From assembly GCF_005405165.1 (NCBI RefSeq), contig NZ_BJDN01000001.1:124001-188000 (forward strand): a stretch of 64,000 nt of DNA. Reading direction: 5' to 3'. The notes under the pieces were generated by a model, which saw only the letters and a list, made by a program, of their open reading frames with translations, was not told where the DNA came from and searched no databases. This document shows, in pieces, positions 38,593 to 47,254 of the stretch. How positions within the stretch are numbered: position 1 is the stretch's first letter; each line of letters begins with the position of its first letter. Source of the DNA: Loigolactobacillus binensis. GTDB lineage: Bacteria; Bacillota; Bacilli; Lactobacillales; Lactobacillaceae. The position numbers were made by a program, and so were the translations under genes.

Positions 38593-38623
38593 AATTTAAC
38601 ACGCTGGTGTTACACTAGCGCAA
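38593..38623 (-). promoter_or_regulatory. MerR-type promoter and operator for the SDR gene
   Basis: On the minus strand TTGCGC (38623-38618), a 19-bp spacer, TAAATT (38598-38593). The spacer holds the dyad GCTGGTGT/ACACTAGC (one mismatch) centred at 38611. An overlong 19-bp spacer with a dyad is typical of MerR-activated promoters. Confidence 0.65.
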
Positions 38624-38651
38624 ATAAAATTTTAAAAAAGGAGCCTAGCTA

Positions 38652-39074
38652 ATGCACGCAATTCGCGAGGTAGCGACACAATTTAATTTAACTTATGATG
38701 CCTTACGTTATTATGAAAAAATTGGGTTATTGCCAACGATTCACCGCGATCGACAAGGTCGCCGCGAATATTCAGATGATGATTTGGCAGTGCTGAATAA
38801 ATTAGTTCATTTACGTCATTTAGGTGCTTCGGTTGCAGAGACGCGGCAAATACTGGCATTATTTCAGACGAAACAGATCACAACTGCAACTTATGACGCC
38901 GGCTTGGCTATTTTAGCGCATTTAGATCAGGAACTGGATCGCCGCAGCGCTGAACTTAAAACGCAAAAAGCTTTTTTGGCCGAAAAAACGGCCCGGATCC
39001 AGGCGGAACATAAGCAGGCCCTGATGCAGGATCTAAAACCGGTAGCAGTAGATGGGAAAGCGATAGGTAAGTGA
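38652..39074 (+). CDS. MerR-family transcriptional regulator
   Basis: A protein of 140 residues. The winged HTH begins IREVATQFNLTYDALRYYEK (residues 4-23) and continues IGLLPTIHRDRQGRREYSDDDL. A dimerisation coiled coil follows (about 78-125, AHLDQELDRRSAELKTQKAF). There are no Cys residues in a metal loop, so it belongs to the small-molecule or redox-stress branch (compare AdhR/NmlR-like). AAAGGAG precedes the ATG. It is divergent from the SDR gene. Confidence 0.9.
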   Translation: MHAIREVATQFNLTYDALRYYEKIGLLPTIHRDRQGRREYSDDDLAVLNKLVHLRHLGASVAETRQILALFQTKQITTATYDAGLAILAHLDQELDRRSAELKTQKAFLAEKTARIQAEHKQALMQDLKPVAVDGKAIGK

Positions 39075-39172
39075 CTTCTACAACATGACACTTGCTATTG
39101 GTAAATCGAACCGGCTATAATGGAATTAGGATAGGTTCATGCTAGACCAGAAAAGTGAGGTATAGATAGAAG

Positions 39173-39667
39173 ATGAGCGCAAAAAATACGCAGGATCCAT
39201 TAGACTTTGAAGTGCAAACGATGGCATTTCGGCGGCTTTTAGTGGCCGTGGATGAGGATGATTCGACCTCGTCAATTCGCGCTTTTAACTATGCGGTAAC
39301 ATTGGCTAAGTCATACCACATTCCCTTAGCTGTGGTGACCATTTTAGAAACTAGTGACTTAAATATCTATGATTCCTTATCACCGGATGTTTTGGCTAAT
39401 CGCCGGGAGGAAGTTTTGGCTAAGGTCAATCACTATGCTGCCAAGGCCAAGGACTTCGGGGTGATCGAAGTTTCATCACTGATCGGTGAAGGCAAACCAG
39501 GTAAAGTTATCGTTGAACGGGTGATCCCAGAATGGCAGCCGGATCTATTGATCGTCGGTTCAGAGACCAAGGAAAAAGGACGGCTATTTATTGGCTCACA
39601 GGCCAGTTATATGGCTCAAAATGCCCCGTGCTCGGTGATCGTAGTCCGGGCAAATGACGGCTATTAA
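39173..39667 (+). CDS. Universal stress protein (UspA family)
   Basis: A protein of 164 residues. After an 18-residue extension, FRRLLVAVDEDDSTSSIRAF forms the first strand and loop; LLIVGSETKEKGRLFIGSQASYMAQNAPCSVIVV carries the nucleotide motif, here G-S-E-T-K-E-K-G rather than the canonical G-2x-G, so ATP binding is less certain than for the usp at 24.3 kb. The ribosome site is weak (GAAG or a distant GAGG). It is a single gene, ended by the hairpin at 39679. Confidence 0.87.
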   Translation: MSAKNTQDPLDFEVQTMAFRRLLVAVDEDDSTSSIRAFNYAVTLAKSYHIPLAVVTILETSDLNIYDSLSPDVLANRREEVLAKVNHYAAKAKDFGVIEVSSLIGEGKPGKVIVERVIPEWQPDLLIVGSETKEKGRLFIGSQASYMAQNAPCSVIVVRANDGY

Positions 39668-39678
39668 TGACAAAAAAT

Positions 39679-39716
39679 AATAAGGCGCCCGGCGTTAACG
39701 CTGTGCGTCTTATTTT
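39679..39716 (+). terminator. Terminator after usp
   Basis: AATAAG-GCGC pairs with GCGT-CTTATT followed by TTAA, with a long GC-rich loop. Confidence 0.6.
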
Positions 39717-39735
39717 AATCTAAGGAGCGATTTGT

Positions 39736-40458
39736 TTGGAATATCCCAACAGTTATTTGGCCCAATTTGTGGCGCGACCTAATCGGTTTGTGGCCACTTG
39801 TCGCTTAAATGATGAGCTGATCAAAGTTCACGTTAAGAATACAGGCCGCAATAAAGAAATTCTGAAGCCAGAGGTGCCAGTGGCGTTGGTTAAAAGCGCT
39901 AATCCGCAGCGCAAAACGCAATATGATCTGGTGGCGGCGCAGGTTGGCTCGCGTTGGATCAATATTGATAGTCAAGCCCCTAATCAAGTGGCGTTTGACA
40001 GCATTCAAGCTGGTACGATCCAGTTACCGGGAATTGCGACTGCCGATATTTTAACCTTAAAGCGTGAGGTGACTTTTGAAGATGCCCGCTTTGATATTTT
40101 TGGCAGTACTGCGACCCAGCCATTTTTTGTGGAATTAAAAGGGGTGACCTTAGCCAATGGTCCATTGGCGGCTTTTCCTGATGCCCCAACTAGTCGGGCA
40201 GCTAAGCACGTGGCGACCTTGATTCGTGCACAGCAAGCAGGCTACCAAGCCTATTTATGTTTTATTGTCCAGATGAGTGCCATCAGTAAAATGACGATCT
40301 ACGCCCAACGTGACCCCACTCTGTATGCCGCGATTTTGCAGGCGCAAAAAGCCGGTGTTCACCTACTAGCCTATGGCTGTACGGTGACACCGGCAACACT
40401 ACAAGTTACTTATCCGCTAGTTCTCGACTTAACGCAGGTGTTCACCGAAGTGAGCTAG
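39736..40458 (+). CDS. sfsA: SfsA-family sugar fermentation stimulation protein homologue
   Basis: A protein of 240 residues. TTG 39736 follows AAGGAG at 8 bases. FVARPNRFVATCRLNDELIKVHVKNTGRN, then LKREVTFEDARFDIF, FFVELKGVTLANGPLAAFPDAPTSRAAKH and YLCFIVQMSAIS match SfsA, whose C-terminal half has a nuclease-like fold. DNA binding is reported for the E. coli protein, but its role is unsettled. The conserved acidic residues of VELKGVTL are kept. Its last 17 bases overlap the end of the convergent dehydrogenase gene. Confidence 0.88.
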   Translation: MEYPNSYLAQFVARPNRFVATCRLNDELIKVHVKNTGRNKEILKPEVPVALVKSANPQRKTQYDLVAAQVGSRWINIDSQAPNQVAFDSIQAGTIQLPGIATADILTLKREVTFEDARFDIFGSTATQPFFVELKGVTLANGPLAAFPDAPTSRAAKHVATLIRAQQAGYQAYLCFIVQMSAISKMTIYAQRDPTLYAAILQAQKAGVHLLAYGCTVTPATLQVTYPLVLDLTQVFTEVS

Positions 40459-41377
40459 CTGCTAATGAATTGAGATGTTTTTGAATATAAACAGCTGAAT
40501 GATTGAATTCTTGTTGTTCAACTTTAGTTAAACCAACATCGACGACGCGCAAAACGCCGGTACGGCCGATCAAGGTCGGTTGACCGATATACAATTGGTG
40601 TTCGGCGTCCCAGCTGGAAACCGGTAAAGTGGTGTGCGCGTCGCTAAAAATAGCTTGGATCACGGTAACGGCCGCCGCCGCGATCCCATAATTAGTGAAG
40701 CCTTTGCCGTTAATGATCTGCCATGCGCGACTGCGGATGGCTTTTTCTAATCCAGGAATATCTGTGTCGTGTTGCGCCAGTAAGTCTTTGATCGGTCGGG
40801 TGCCCACTGTGATCGTTGACCAAGCAGTGAATTGTGATTCGCCATGTTCCCCTAAATTGTAGCCTTGAATATCTTGAAGAAAAACGTGGAGGATCGCTGC
40901 TAAAGTCCGCCGCATCCGCATAGTGTCTAACAAAGTACCGGTGCCAAAAACCTGTTGGTAAGGCAAGCCTGTCAATCGTTGCAAATAGGTGGTGACAACA
41001 TCACAAGGATTGGCAATGTTCAGTAAAATACCATGAAAACCACTAGCCATGATTTTAGGCGCAACCATCTCAACCACCCGACTGGTAACAACTAGCTCGG
41101 CCTGGCGATTATTGACGTCACCACTACTAAAAATTGAGCTGTCGCCAGCAGCCAAGATCACGATTGCGGCATCGCGCAGCTGGCTAAAATCTTGAATCAT
41201 GATCTGTGTGTGCGTGATCAAACCGGCTTGGGTGTCTTCCAGGTCCAGTTTTTCGGCTTGTGCCACCTCTTCGTTTTGATCGATCAATACGAGTTCATCG
41301 GCAATTCCCTTAGTTACAAGCGTATAAGCAACGGTAGCGCCAACGTGACCAAGACCAATAATTCCAATTTTACGCAC
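40442..41377 (-). CDS. L-2-hydroxyisocaproate dehydrogenase (LDH superfamily)
   Basis: A protein of 311 residues. GIIGLGHVGATVAYTL (NAD loop), NPCDVVTTYLQ, VFGTGTLLDTMRMRR and GYNLGEHGESQFTAWSTITV with catalytic His, then NGKGFTNYGIA. The GTLLDTMRM and AWSTI variants match L-2-hydroxyisocaproate dehydrogenase rather than L-lactate dehydrogenase. It would reduce branched 2-oxo acids such as 2-oxoisocaproate to the 2-hydroxy acid with NADH, linking to the branched-chain amino acid genes of this region. Upstream lie a fold-back element, a CRE-like site and a TATACT box. Confidence 0.87.
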   Translation of the reverse strand: MRKIGIIGLGHVGATVAYTLVTKGIADELVLIDQNEEVAQAEKLDLEDTQAGLITHTQIMIQDFSQLRDAAIVILAAGDSSIFSSGDVNNRQAELVVTSRVVEMVAPKIMASGFHGILLNIANPCDVVTTYLQRLTGLPYQQVFGTGTLLDTMRMRRTLAAILHVFLQDIQGYNLGEHGESQFTAWSTITVGTRPIKDLLAQHDTDIPGLEKAIRSRAWQIINGKGFTNYGIAAAAVTVIQAIFSDAHTTLPVSSWDAEHQLYIGQPTLIGRTGVLRVVDVGLTKVEQQEFNHSAVYIQKHLNSLAASSLR

Positions 41378-41398
41378 AAAAAAACCTCCTCAAAAATT

Positions 41399-41477
41399 AG
41401 CGGGAGTGTGACAAAGTGATTTGCTGCAGAAGTAGGTGCAGCCGACTTTGTTCATGAGCAAACCGCTTTTGACACAA
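41399..41477. repeat. Fold-back sequence in the dehydrogenase leader
   Basis: GAGTGTGACAAAG at the left end faces CTTTTGACACAACTC at the right. Inside are ACAAAGT/ACTTTGT and GCTGCA/TGCAGC pairings. The left end matches the first 12 bases of the fold-back element at 49910; the rest differs. It lies in the transcribed leader of the minus-strand gene. Confidence 0.5.
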
Positions 41478-41482
41478 CTCTT

Positions 41483-41497
41483 GTGAAAGCGTTTACT
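41483..41497. promoter_or_regulatory. Candidate CRE (CcpA) site
   Basis: GTGAAAGCGTTTACT matches the WTGNAANCGNWNNCW consensus except for the first base. It lies about 10 bases downstream of the minus-strand TATACT (41513-41508), where CcpA binding would repress the dehydrogenase gene. Confidence 0.6.
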
Positions 41498-41552
41498 TTA
41501 CGTTTTTAGTATACACGTAATCACTAACTAATGCGAAAATTTTTTGGGAAAT

Positions 41553-42767
41553 TCAGGCTTCATTTTCGGTGGGGTGTAATAGTGGCCGACTGGCAAAGTG
41601 GATCACGATCAAATTAATCAATAATAAAATGGCGGTCATCACGAAAACGCCCCGATAATCAAATTGGCCTGAGATAACGGCACCTAACATCGGACCGATA
41701 ACACTACCGATGGCTTGGAAGGATTGATTGTAACTAAAAATACGACCAAATACGCTTTGCGGCACATGTTGGGTCATGATCGTTTGCACAGCAGGTAACA
41801 AAGCTGCGTCAGATACACCGACTAGTAAACGCAAAAAGCCAAGCTGCCAAATGTTTTGGACAAAACTCATTGGAATAAAAACTAAGGTGGCGAATAATAG
41901 GCCAACTAACAGTACTTTTTCTGGGCCAACGCGGTCACTTAAAGCGCCTAGACTAGGGGCACTGATCAAGGTGACGACACCCGGTAAAGCAGCGATCACG
42001 CCACTAACCATGGCGATCGGACCGTGCTGATGCAATAATTCCCCAACGAATAAACTGATGATCGGCGTGACCGACATATTGGCCGCCTGAATGATCAAGG
42101 TGGTGATAAACATACCGATGATCAATTGAGGGTAATGTAGCCGTTGGAAAATTTGTTTCGTAGGCAGTAGATCAGCCGGTGCAATCGGTGTGAATTGTTC
42201 GTGAACTAACAATAGAGTTGCCACAAACACAATGGCCATTAAAGCCCCAGTGACAAAAAAGGTACTACGGTAACCAAAAGTACCAGCGATCACACCGCCT
42301 AATAACGGGCCTAAAAGCGTGCCGACCACGTTGCCGGTGGCTAAAGTTCCCATGGCTTGACCGCTGTGTTCACGTGGTGCTGCGGCGGCAACGATGGCAT
42401 TGGCGTTGTTGATATAGCCAGAAAAACCGCCTTGTAATGCGCGTAAAATAATTAAACTAACGATTCCTTGGACCATACCACAAGCAGTGATCGTAAAAGT
42501 CATCCCTAAAGCAGCACGCAGGCACATGATCTTGCGGCCGTGTGCATCGGCCAAACGTCCCCAAAATGGTGAGACGATCGCCTTAACTAAAAAAGTGATC
42601 GCAAAGGCCGTGCCGCTGAGCAGCGTCAGTTCTGATTTACTAAAGTCACCTAAAGTTTTAATAAACAGTGGCAAAAACGGCATGGTCATGGAGAAGCCCA
42701 TGCCGGTCATAAAGTTACCGGCCCAAAGTACGGCGAGGTTTTGCCGCCAAGTGGTCATTTTTTGCAT
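41553..42767 (-). CDS. MFS transporter, multidrug-efflux type
   Basis: A protein of 404 residues with about twelve helices. LWAGNFMTGMGFSMTMPFLPLFI is typical of helix 1 of PmrA/YttB-like drug:H+ antiporters, with the MFS motif A region GRLADAHGRKIMCLRAALG after helix 2 and motif C-like GTLLGPLLGGVIAGTFGYR in helix 5. The substrate is unknown. The ATG at 42767 or the one three codons later may be used; GGCGAG lies upstream. It stands between terminators, on the same strand as the BASS-family gene. Confidence 0.88.
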   Translation of the reverse strand: MQKMTTWRQNLAVLWAGNFMTGMGFSMTMPFLPLFIKTLGDFSKSELTLLSGTAFAITFLVKAIVSPFWGRLADAHGRKIMCLRAALGMTFTITACGMVQGIVSLIILRALQGGFSGYINNANAIVAAAAPREHSGQAMGTLATGNVVGTLLGPLLGGVIAGTFGYRSTFFVTGALMAIVFVATLLLVHEQFTPIAPADLLPTKQIFQRLHYPQLIIGMFITTLIIQAANMSVTPIISLFVGELLHQHGPIAMVSGVIAALPGVVTLISAPSLGALSDRVGPEKVLLVGLLFATLVFIPMSFVQNIWQLGFLRLLVGVSDAALLPAVQTIMTQHVPQSVFGRIFSYNQSFQAIGSVIGPMLGAVISGQFDYRGVFVMTAILLLINLIVIHFASRPLLHPTENEA

Positions 42768-42842
42768 AAACTCGCCTGATTTCTAGAAAATAAAATAGCC
42801 GTAAACGCTGATTAGATTTATTATAACTTAAATTTGTTGAAT

Positions 42843-42886
42843 AAAAATAGAGCCGCCGTTAATTTTCCGGCGCGGCTCTATTTTTA
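42843..42886. terminator. Terminator between BASS and MFS genes
   Basis: AAAAATAGAGCCG pairs with CGGCTCTATTTTT around a GC-containing loop. It is symmetric. Confidence 0.87.
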
Positions 42887-42914
42887 TTAACTACTTAAAC
42901 GGTGTTTATGCGGT

Positions 42915-43889
42915 TTAGCTGTGTTGTAACGTTGTTTTGGCCGCTACGAGCTGTTCGTCTTTGTTAGCCTTATTGCGCCAATAGGAAGATAAGACGGAGC
43001 CGGAAATGTTGTGCCAAATACTGAAGATTGTTGATGGAATCGCCGCTGCCGGATGGAAATATTGCATGGCCAGCGTTGCCCCTAAGGCTGAATCCTGCAT
43101 ACCAACTTCAAAGGTGATCGCCTTGCGTTGCGGATAATTTAGCCGAATAATGTGGGCGAATAGGAAACCTAGACCATATCCGGATAAGTTATGGAGCATG
43201 ACTACTGGGATCACTAAAGCTGTTTGGCCTGTGAATAAATGTGCGTGATTAGCAGCAAAAACAGCACAAACGATCAAGAGGATCGCGGTTTGGGATACTA
43301 AAGGTAAAACATGATTAACGGCTGCGATCCGATCGCCAAAAATGGTATGTACTAAAACACCTAGAAAAACGGGTAGTAAGACGATCCGGATCGCCCCTAA
43401 GAATAATGAGGCCGCCGGGATGGTCACCCACTGGCCGGCGTATAATAACAGTAATGAAGGCAACATGATCGGTGCTAGTAAGGTCGATAACATCCCAATG
43501 GAAACGTCTAAAGCAACATCACCACCAGCTAAGTAGGCCATAACATTGGAGGAAGTGCCACTTGGACACGAGCCAACTAAAATAACCCCAACGGCAGTGG
43601 GCCCTGATAAATGAAAAATTAGACAAAGTAAGTAGGCGATCCCGGGCATGATCACGTAATGAGCAACTGTACCGGCAATCACCGGCCATGGCCGCCGCAA
43701 GATCCGGGCGAAGTCTTTGCGACTTAGCGTCAACCCCATACCGAACAAAACGACGCCTAGTAATAGTGATGTATGGGGTGCAATGGCGGTACCAAAACTA
43801 GGAGCGAAGAAACTAAATGCAGCAACAACAACGACTAATAGGGTAAACCATTTGCTGACCCAATTACCAACGGCTTCAACTTTTTGCAT
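42915..43889 (-). CDS. Bile acid:sodium symporter family (BASS) transporter
   Basis: A membrane protein of 324 residues with about ten helices. LGVVLFGMGLTLSRKDFARILRRP and the sodium-site segment VGSCPSGTSSNVMAYLAGGDVALDVSIG are the BASS family landmarks, with FEVGMQDSALGATLA in the second half. Bacterial homologues carry organic acids such as 2-ketopantoate (PanS) or bile acids. The substrate here is undefined. It is monocistronic by appearance, followed by a terminator. Confidence 0.9.
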   Translation of the reverse strand: MQKVEAVGNWVSKWFTLLVVVVAAFSFFAPSFGTAIAPHTSLLLGVVLFGMGLTLSRKDFARILRRPWPVIAGTVAHYVIMPGIAYLLCLIFHLSGPTAVGVILVGSCPSGTSSNVMAYLAGGDVALDVSIGMLSTLLAPIMLPSLLLLYAGQWVTIPAASLFLGAIRIVLLPVFLGVLVHTIFGDRIAAVNHVLPLVSQTAILLIVCAVFAANHAHLFTGQTALVIPVVMLHNLSGYGLGFLFAHIIRLNYPQRKAITFEVGMQDSALGATLAMQYFHPAAAIPSTIFSIWHNISGSVLSSYWRNKANKDEQLVAAKTTLQHS

Positions 43890-43975
43890 ATAAAAACCTC
43901 CAATGTATGTGAACGGACTCAGTGGTCAGTGCCACCAGTCACGAATTTAAAAATAATAAAATAATAATGAAAACT

Positions 43976-44293
43976 TTAGTGAACGCCTAATGCGATGCGC
44001 GCATACCGGCTCATTTTGTTAATATCCCAGGCCGGCTCCCAAACCAAATTGATTTTAACTGCGGTCACTTCTGGTAAATCGGTTAACGCATTGTCGATCA
44101 TTTGCTCTAACACATCAGAAATGGGACAGCCCATCGTGGTTAAAGTCATGGTGACGGTAACCACGTGATCAGTCAGGCTTAAGCCGTAAATTAAGCCGAG
44201 ATTGACCACATCACAACCAAGTTCCGGATCGATTACCGTACTAAGCGCTGTTAACATACGGTCTTGTAAATCAAGGGCAGTCTTTTCTACCAT
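43976..44293 (-). CDS. MIP18-family (DUF59) metal-sulfur cluster assembly factor
   Basis: A protein of 105 residues. DPELGCDVVNLGLIYGL (the DPE motif), then VTVTMTLTTMGCPISDVLEQMI with conserved Cys, and VNLVWEPAWDINKMS are the DUF59/SufT-like features. Such proteins help deliver Fe-S clusters to client proteins. ATG 44293 has GGAAGGAG eight bases upstream; the ORF's upstream extension lacks a site. ilvD, encoding a Fe-S dehydratase, is the neighbour on the same strand, which fits a role in maturing that enzyme, though a terminator-like hairpin separates the two. Confidence 0.88.
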   Translation of the reverse strand: MVEKTALDLQDRMLTALSTVIDPELGCDVVNLGLIYGLSLTDHVVTVTMTLTTMGCPISDVLEQMIDNALTDLPEVTAVKINLVWEPAWDINKMSRYARIALGVH

Positions 44294-44330
44294 GTTACCG
44301 ACTCCTTCCACCGTTTTTGTGTATAAAGTA

Positions 44331-44378
44331 GGGACAAAAGGCGTTCCAATACTCTTGCTGGCGTCTTTTATCCCTACC
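44331..44378 (-). terminator. Terminator-like hairpin after ilvD
   Basis: On the minus strand GTAGGGA-AAAAG-CG pairs with CG-CTTTT-TCCCTAC, with a loop of about 20 bases and a weak T-run. Confidence 0.55.
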
Positions 44379-44388
44379 CGATAAATGA

Positions 44389-46134
44389 TTATTTTTCTGG
44401 ACCAAATAATTCATCGGCACCTTTCATGATGCCGCCAGTATTGGCCGAAGTTACTAAATAGGTATAGCGTGCTAAGTAGCCTTGCCGAACTTTAGGCTGG
44501 AACGGTTTCAATTCCTTACGCCGTTCTGCAAATTCTGCTTCGGAAACTTTAACATTTAAGGTCCGTTTGATCATGTCGATGGTGATCTCATCGCCGTCTT
44601 TGATCAAGGCGATGGGGCCGCCAGCGGCTGCTTCTGGAGAAATGTGGCCAACGGCGATCCCGTGCGTCGCACCGGAGAAGCGCCCATCAGTGATCAAACC
44701 AACATCGCGCCCTAGGCCACGTCCAACTAGGTCAGAAGTCGGGTTCAACATTTCGGGCATGCCGGGGCCACCTTTAGGGCCTTCATAACGGATAACAACC
44801 ACGTCACCTTTTTTAACCGTACCATCATCGATTCCGGCAACGGCTTCATCATGGGAATCGAAGCAAACTGCTTTACCCGTGAAGACCCGAATGTCAGGAT
44901 CAACCCCGCCAACTTTAAGAACGGAACCATCAGGGGCGATATTACCATAAAGTACAGATAGGCCACCTTCGTTAGAATAAGGATCAGCCAATGGCCGAAT
45001 AACTTCATGGTTCAAACTCTTTGCGCCCGCAACATTTTCCCGCAAAGTTTTACCAGTGACCGTTGGCCGGTCGGGATGGATGATGCCTCCTTTTTCGATC
45101 AATTCATTAATAATCGCAGGCATGCCACCTGCTTCATGCACGTCCTGCATCGTCCAGGAAGATGATGGAGCGATTTTAGCCAAAAATGGCGTTTTGGCGG
45201 CAATGGCATTGATATCGCGTTCGCTGTAATCAACGCCGGCTTCGTGAGCGATCGCTAACACGTGCAAAACTGTATTAGTTGAACCTCCCATAGCCATGTC
45301 AAGTGCAATACAGTCGTCAAAGGTTTCTTTAGTCAAAAGATCACGGGGCCGAATATTATTTTTGACGACGTTCATTAATTGTTTAGCGGCTTGGCGTACA
45401 AGATCACGGCGCTCTTCAGAAACTGCTAAGGCCGTGCCGTTATAAGGTAACGCTAAACCACTCATTTCCATCAAGCAATTCATTGAGTTGGCGGTAAACA
45501 TACCCGCACATGAACCGCAACTTGGACAAGCGTTTTGTTCCAATTCAAGGAAATCTTCTTTACTTAGCTTGCCGGACTTAAAGGCGCCGACGGCCTCGAA
45601 CATGTTGGATAGCGTTACTGCTTTACCGTTTGGATCCAGGCCGGCCTTCATGGGACCACCGGAAACAAATACGGAAGGGACATTGGTCCGAGCAGCGGCC
45701 ATCATCATACCAGGTGAGATCTTATCACAATTAGGCATGTAGAGGACACCATCAAACCAGTGCGCGTTGACCACGGTTTCAGCAGCATCGGCGATAATTT
45801 CTCGACTTGGTAAGGAATAGCGCATCCCAATGTGGCCCATGGCGATCCCATCATCAACACCGATCGTGTTAAACTCAAACGGAATACCGCCAGCTTCACG
45901 GATCGCTTGCTTAGCGATGTCGGCAAGCTCACGTAAATGAACGTGGCCAGGGACGATTTCAATATAGGAATTACAAATTGCGATAAACGGTTTCTTCATA
46001 TCGTCGGTATTTTTAACTTTACCAGTGGCGTATAACAGACTACGTCCCGGTGCGCGATCCGTGCCGACCTTAATTTCGTCACTACGCTTCTGCATATCTT
46101 TACCTGAGATCGAAAAATTCAAGGTGTCACTCAT
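44389..46134 (-). CDS. ilvD: Dihydroxy-acid dehydratase
   Basis: A protein of 581 residues. It dehydrates 2,3-dihydroxyisovalerate and 2,3-dihydroxymethylvalerate to the 2-oxo acids of valine and isoleucine synthesis. Fe-S and metal motifs are visible: [46 protein letters not shown] and [21 protein letters not shown] precedes the ATG. It is transcribed away from ilvBN, on the other side of the T-box region. A perfect hairpin (46188-46211) lies in its leader. The DUF59 gene follows. Confidence 0.95.
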   Translation of the reverse strand: MSDTLNFSISGKDMQKRSDEIKVGTDRAPGRSLLYATGKVKNTDDMKKPFIAICNSYIEIVPGHVHLRELADIAKQAIREAGGIPFEFNTIGVDDGIAMGHIGMRYSLPSREIIADAAETVVNAHWFDGVLYMPNCDKISPGMMMAAARTNVPSVFVSGGPMKAGLDPNGKAVTLSNMFEAVGAFKSGKLSKEDFLELEQNACPSCGSCAGMFTANSMNCLMEMSGLALPYNGTALAVSEERRDLVRQAAKQLMNVVKNNIRPRDLLTKETFDDCIALDMAMGGSTNTVLHVLAIAHEAGVDYSERDINAIAAKTPFLAKIAPSSSWTMQDVHEAGGMPAIINELIEKGGIIHPDRPTVTGKTLRENVAGAKSLNHEVIRPLADPYSNEGGLSVLYGNIAPDGSVLKVGGVDPDIRVFTGKAVCFDSHDEAVAGIDDGTVKKGDVVVIRYEGPKGGPGMPEMLNPTSDLVGRGLGRDVGLITDGRFSGATHGIAVGHISPEAAAGGPIALIKDGDEITIDMIKRTLNVKVSEAEFAERRKELKPFQPKVRQGYLARYTYLVTSANTGGIMKGADELFGPEK

Positions 46135-46187
46135 TTGATCAGCTCCTTTTATGATTAAAAAATGTGAATTCGATTAGGAAAACATGT

Positions 46188-46211
46188 AATGGTGCAAATG
46201 TTAGCACCATT
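46188..46211 (-). promoter_or_regulatory. Hairpin in the ilvD leader
   Basis: AATGGTGC (46188-46195) and GCACCATT (46204-46211) form a perfect 8-bp inverted repeat around 8 bases. It lies about 55 bases before ilvD and may be an operator or leader hairpin; its role is unknown. Confidence 0.5.
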
Positions 46212-46261
46212 ATTTTTAATCGTCAACTGCAAAAAATAATAAACTTTTTTCTAAAAGCCTG

Positions 46262-46290
46262 TTGACATAGCATATATGGCCGTGTAAAAT
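46262..46290 (+). promoter_or_regulatory. Promoter of the first T-box leader
   Basis: TTGACA (46262-46267), 17 bases, TAAAAT (46285-46290). Confidence 0.8.
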
Positions 46291-46329
46291 TAGCCTCAAT
46301 CGAAATAAAATTTAATTTTTATCTAATCT

Positions 46330-46684
46330 AATGGCTTCGACGAGGAAGAGTAGTCGGTAGCAGTACCTGAACAGAGAGCCTTGTAAGCTGAGAGAGGCAG
46401 TACTGTTATTGATGAAAGTAACCTTTGAGCTGTCCGGCTGAATAAAGTAGGCGGGATTGGGAGTGCCCATTATCGCACCAACGCATCAACTCTAAAAGGG
46501 ATGAGCTAGCTCGTTTCTACGTTTGTGTTTTATCTACAGGCTCCAAGCAGACGTAGCATTCTGTTTTTTAGAAGTTTGTGCGCGGCAGAGGCATTTACGG
46601 TGACGTAGATGTAAATTAAAGGTGGTAACACGCGAACAGCGTCCTTAGTGATCTAATCATAGATCACTTTGGGCGCTTTTTTTT
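46330..46684 (+). ncRNA. T-box riboswitch 1, specifier reads GTA (Val)
   Basis: Stem I opens with GACGAGGAAGAGTAG, the usual GA-rich and AGTA motif; its 3' side reads GATGAAAGTAACCTTTGAGC, with the specifier by alignment to leader 2 at 46418-46420 (GTA). The T-box itself is GGTGGTAACACGCG (46621-46634). The terminator is AGCGTCC-AGTGATCT with AGATCACT-GGGCGCT followed by eight T residues (46638-46684). Uncharged tRNA-Val would block termination. The first gene downstream is the zinc-ribbon protein, with ilvB further on behind a second T-box. Confidence 0.9.
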
Positions 46685-46687
46685 GTG

Positions 46688-46805
46688 GAGTGCGACAAAA
46701 GGCGCTCAGCTTCTGGAGTATAACCTAGCTTAGTGATAAAGAGACACGCAGTGGCTCGTTCGCTAAGCGTAGTTATACGGAAGAAGTTGCCTTTTGAAGC
46801 ACGTT
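46688..46805. repeat. Fold-back element copy 1
   Basis: About 118 bases starting GAGTGCGACAAAAGGCG. The arms CTTCTGGAGTATAAC-TAGCTTAG and CTAAGCGTA-GTTATACGGAAGAAG fold back, with outer AAAAGGC/GCCTTTT and inner GAG-ACACGCAGTGG-CTC. It is about 75-80 percent identical by eye to the copy at 49910. No ORF. Confidence 0.8.
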
Positions 46806-46965
46806 CGCGCCAACAAGCGCGATTCCACAGCCTTTAGACTAGATTGTTCTTTGACAACTACATCTTGAAGGCGGCATCTGGATCCAACTGTATCTGAGTA
46901 AAGATGACTAGTGTCCTTGGCTAGTGACTCACCGTTATTGTTGATTTTGAAAGGGGAATACCATT

Positions 46966-47178
46966 ATGGAAACAACTTATGAAATGATCGTCTGCGCGAA
47001 CTGCAACCATACCGTACCTAGCGGCAACTTCTGTACTTGCTGCGGACAACACCTCTTTGAAGAACAAGGGCATAACGTATTTAGTACCAGCTTCTGCGTC
47101 AATTGCGGCGCCCAAACACCGAATGCAAAGTATTGTAGCGTTTGTGGGTTTGAAAAAGATTTTGATCGTTATTTCTAA
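46966..47178 (+). CDS. Double zinc-ribbon small protein
   Basis: A protein of 70 residues. It carries four Cys pairs: VCANCNH and CTCCGQ form the first ribbon, FCVNCGA and YCSVCGF the second. This is the DZR/zinc-ribbon fold, a nucleic-acid or protein-contact module of unknown role here. GAAAGGGG precedes ATG 46966. It sits between two T-box leaders, downstream of the Val-type T-box, so it may be read on that transcript. Its stop is only seven bases before the promoter of the second leader. Confidence 0.8.
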   Translation: METTYEMIVCANCNHTVPSGNFCTCCGQHLFEEQGHNVFSTSFCVNCGAQTPNAKYCSVCGFEKDFDRYF

Positions 47179-47185
47179 AAAAGTG

Positions 47186-47215
47186 TTGACAATGAGATAA
47201 TACCAAGCGTATTAT
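47186..47215 (+). promoter_or_regulatory. Promoter of the second T-box leader
   Basis: TTGACA (47186-47191), 18 bases, TATTAT (47210-47215). Confidence 0.75.
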
Positions 47216-47254
47216 GAGCAATATAGAAATTCAATTACATTTAAATTAATACTG

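Noticed and set aside
44331-44378. Third copy of the fold-back element
   Set aside because: GGGACAAAAGGCG resembles the left end of copy 1, but the rest does not align; an ordinary terminator explains it.
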